From Tubiluchus corallicola (Eukaryota; Priapulida; Priapulimorpha; Priapulimorphida; Tubiluchidae), in contig JAQGDQ010000676.1 in the NCBI GenBank assembly GCA_030141605.1, positions 94,001 through 114,608 of the forward strand: a stretch of 20,608 nt of DNA, in the 5' to 3' direction. This document shows, one piece after another, positions 18,597 through 20,608 of the stretch (positions within the stretch are counted from its first letter, which is position 1; each line of letters opens with the position of its first letter). The notes beneath the pieces were generated by a model. It was not told the origin of the DNA and searched no databases. It worked only from the letters and a program-made list of their open reading frames with translations. Made by a program: the position numbers and the translations under genes.

Positions 18597-20422
18597 CTAA
18601 AATTAAAATAAAAACTAGACAATTTCTTAATTTGTGAATTTGCAGATCAGTTGTTTCTTCAGCAAACTATCTCAAATGAATTTTGCACCTACCCAGCAGT
18701 TTTTCTCTAAGGAAACTCTTGTGCGGGTAACAACAATAAACATTTACTAGTTTGCACCTGCCAAAATGATCAATGTTTTTGACCAGAATAAATTCATTTA
18801 TATAAAAAACATTTCTGTGTCCTGAAAAATTGAAAAAATGTTTGTCATGTGTCTACGCCATTTTTTCAGCTTTGCTGAGAACAGATTTTTATTCAACTGG
18901 TACACACACAATTTCTTTTCAATCCCATTCAATTTTAATTTTTTTACCTTTTTATAATACTACAGTAAAACATGATTTATAAAAGAATCGCTAATGAGTT
19001 TTGAAGATGGTTAAAATGTACAGATAGATCTAGAACTAGAGAAAGGATAGCGAAAAGACTATAAAGTCATCTAGTCTGCTATCCTTTACTGAATATAGAT
19101 AAAATGATTTTTGGACACTGGTGGGCATTAATGTTATCAGTTTAATTTAGGACACATTAATAATTTTAAAATTATTACATTTGGTATATTAAGTAATCCA
19201 GTGTAAAGAAAATACATGGACTTTAATTAAGGGCAATAAAATAAGGTCAGCCTTAATTAAACTAAAAATACCGTTTAGATTTTATGTGAAATATCAAGAT
19301 TGTTATGAAATGATAAAAAGACTTTGGGTTAATAATGCAATTAATCAACAACAGAAGTTAAATGCATTTTGATTTGAGTTCAACTTCATTATTTCTAGGC
19401 TTATTGATTAAGAACAAATCTACTGACTTGGACAATAATACTAAATAATATAATTCTCAATGTACTGATAAGGCAAATATTTAGCTATATAGGTTTTTTA
19501 GTAATAAGCAGCTCTCTTCTCCTCCCCCAAGTTCCTCTGCAAATACTGTTTTTAACTTTCTCTAGTTTAGAACAAACAAAACGAACAAACATACAAACGA
19601 ACGAAGAAACAGGCAGACAAACAGACAGATAAACAGACAAGCAAACACATGAACAAACGAACAAACAAACATACCTGTACATAGCAAGTACATGCGAGTA
19701 CTTCCATTTGCAATGAGATAGGCTGCGTAGGGATATGAACCGTATTTGATAGCTAAATGCACTTCGAAGTGATAGGTCCCAGACATGGGTGCTGTAAAGT
19801 ATCCTGTAATTAAAACAAGAAATTGCTATTTATGAATTTTATAACATCATGAAGCAAAGTAGATCGATTTTCTTCCTTGATTATTTAGTTTGTTTTGATA
19901 AATTGCAACGTTTCCTTCAGAAATGGCAGCTTGGAAAGCTTGCGTGTTCCTGACCCCCTTAATTTTAGTTTTTGTCCCCTAGAACAAAATTTTCTGGTGC
20001 ACAAATGGCTGATTGCCAGCCGTACTCAACAACTTGGCACCACCAAACCACATACCGAAAAATGTGGCTCTAACGCTAAAACTGTAGGAGGAAGACCAAC
20101 CTGCTCCATGACCTTTGACCCAGGGGTGACGGCTCATGTATAAACATAAATCATCCTGCCCGAGGAGTGTGCCCTGTGAGTCTTGCGAATCTGACATTTG
20201 AGTTATTAAAGAAACACAGGTGAGAAAGAAATAGAAATAAAACTAATAAAAACCATGGGTACAACACGAAGATTCGGCTGCAAATAGAATCTTAACTAGC
20301 AGAGAAAATTATACCTGTAGATGTGCTGTAAGCATTTCCAATATTAGTAAAGGTTCTCTGAAATCGGATCACGCCTCCCCTGCTTCCACTATAAGTTGCG
20401 TCGTAACTTGAAAATGCCAATG
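18451..20422 (-). CDS. Copy C: C1q end of a third gene, cut by the right edge
   Basis: Three minus-strand exons, 20315-20422, 19675-19803 and 18451-18596, join in phase 1 into a complete C1q domain with a TGA stop. It reads FSSYDATYSGSRGG, FTNIGNAYSTST, GYFTAPMSGTYHFEVHLAI, NSVVLSLNRGNQVYVQY and GSFSGYLIGC. The last residue is Cys where A and B have Gly. Exon lengths match copy A exactly. Ig exons would lie beyond position 20608. Its introns are longer than in A and B, with extra unrelated sequence at about 18760-19450 and 19920-20250. The frame is open, so it may be functional; the 5' end cannot be judged. Confidence 0.88.
19042..19087. repeat. Small inverted repeat in a copy C intron
   Basis: AAAGGATAGC (19042-19051) and GCTATCCTTT (19078-19087) are perfect inverted arms, with AGACT/AGTCT pairing inside. 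Part of the extra sequence in copy C that A and B lack. Confidence 0.7.
19222..19261. repeat. TTTAATTAAGG inverted repeat
   Basis: TTTAATTAAGG at 19222-19232 and CCTTAATTAAA at 19251-19261 are perfect inverted arms with an 18-bp spacer. In the extra intron sequence of copy C. Confidence 0.7.
19570..19672. repeat. AAAC-type tract next to the C1q donor (copy C)
   Basis: ACAAACAAAACGAACAAACA, then AACAGACAGATAAACAGACA and more; longer than in A and B. GTTT-rich on the transcribed strand. Confidence 0.85.
19675..19803 (-). CDS. Copy C C1q exon, part 2
   Basis: A 129 bp phase 1-1 exon encoding GYFTAPMSGTYHFEVHL, then AIKYGSYPYAAYLIANGSTR and MYLLCT. GT donor at 19673-19674, AG acceptor at 19804-19805. 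Confidence 0.9.
19920..20250. other. GC-richer insert in a copy C C1q intron
   Basis: The intron is 511 bp here against 280 bp in A and 238 bp in B. The extra part is clearly richer in G+C than its surroundings (for example CCCAGGGGTGACGGCTCATG). Short frames exist on both strands, but none has splice context or family resemblance. Likely an inserted repeat of unknown type. Confidence 0.45.
20315..20422 (-). CDS. Copy C C1q exon, part 1
   Basis: A 108 bp phase 1-1 exon encoding ALAFSSYDATYSGSRGGVIR, then FQRTFTNIGNAYSTST. RFQR matches copy A, while another stretch nearby shares bases with copy B, giving a mosaic look. Confidence 0.9.
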
Positions 20423-20608
20423 CTGAAAAAATGTTATTACAATAACTGCTATTGAACAGCCAAGAATGGAAATTGAAACTATGTGTTTCTTTCTGTGTCT
20501 CAGATTTATATGAGTCTCTATCATTTTACACAGAAAAATTATTACCATTAACTTTGGCGAAAAAGAATTAGTGTGTGCACGTGTTTTTTATGCAAATGAG
20601 GATAAAAT
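20423..20608. other. Copy C intron upstream of the C1q exons, to the window edge
   Basis: Homologous to 1239-1480 and 12313-12540 (intron between Ig3 and C1q) but more diverged. The Ig3 exon would be expected just beyond the right edge. Confidence 0.6.

Noticed and set aside
19895-20197. Overlapping 82- and 72-codon frames in the copy C intron
   Set aside because: Open mainly because the insert is GC-rich; no acceptor or donor context and no recognisable domain.

Overview
This is a eukaryotic, AT-rich, intron-rich window, most likely from a gastropod mollusc. There are no bacterial-style operons. Coding potential sits in short exons (about 50-320 bp) flanked by GT..AG splice sites, all in phase 1, separated by introns full of microsatellites and tRNA-derived repeat fragments. 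The encoded architecture (signal peptide, immunoglobulin domains, C1q domain) matches the Ig+lectin immune proteins of snails. Those with a C1q head are, to my knowledge, called QREPs (C1q-related proteins), the counterparts of FREPs and CREPs.

Layout: three tandem copies lie on the minus strand, so transcription runs right to left. Copy C (18451-20422) is cut by the right edge and shows only its three C1q exons. Copy B (14689 down to 11136) is a complete-looking six-coding-exon gene for about 333 aa: signal peptide, Ig1, Ig3, C1q. Copy A (7087 down to 46) is a complete-looking eight-coding-exon gene for about 449 aa: signal peptide, Ig1, a middle Ig domain split over two exons (Ig2a and Ig2b), Ig3, C1q. 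All internal introns are phase 1, so the middle Ig domain can be gained or lost without breaking the frame, and copies A and B differ in exactly this way.

Between the genes is a repeated intergenic block. It holds a decayed copy of the Ig3 exon (minus strand, shared stop and shared internal deletion) and a small plus-strand, frameshifted Sm/LSm-like gene remnant with its own polyadenylation signals. A further conserved block, found three times (about 7600-7870, 8540-8860, 15360-15660), lies towards the start of the genes. The period from the copy C stop to the copy B stop is about 7.3 kb, which fits unequal crossing-over of a unit of gene plus intergenic block. Introns are well conserved between copies. 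Differences in the C1q exons are clustered in short patches, with mosaic sharing among A, B and C.

The proteins are expected to be secreted. The Ig domains would form the stalk or interaction part and the C1q domain the recognition head. Cluster expansion, domain-number variation and patchy C1q diversification fit an immune recognition family, but that role is inferred from architecture, not shown by the sequence.
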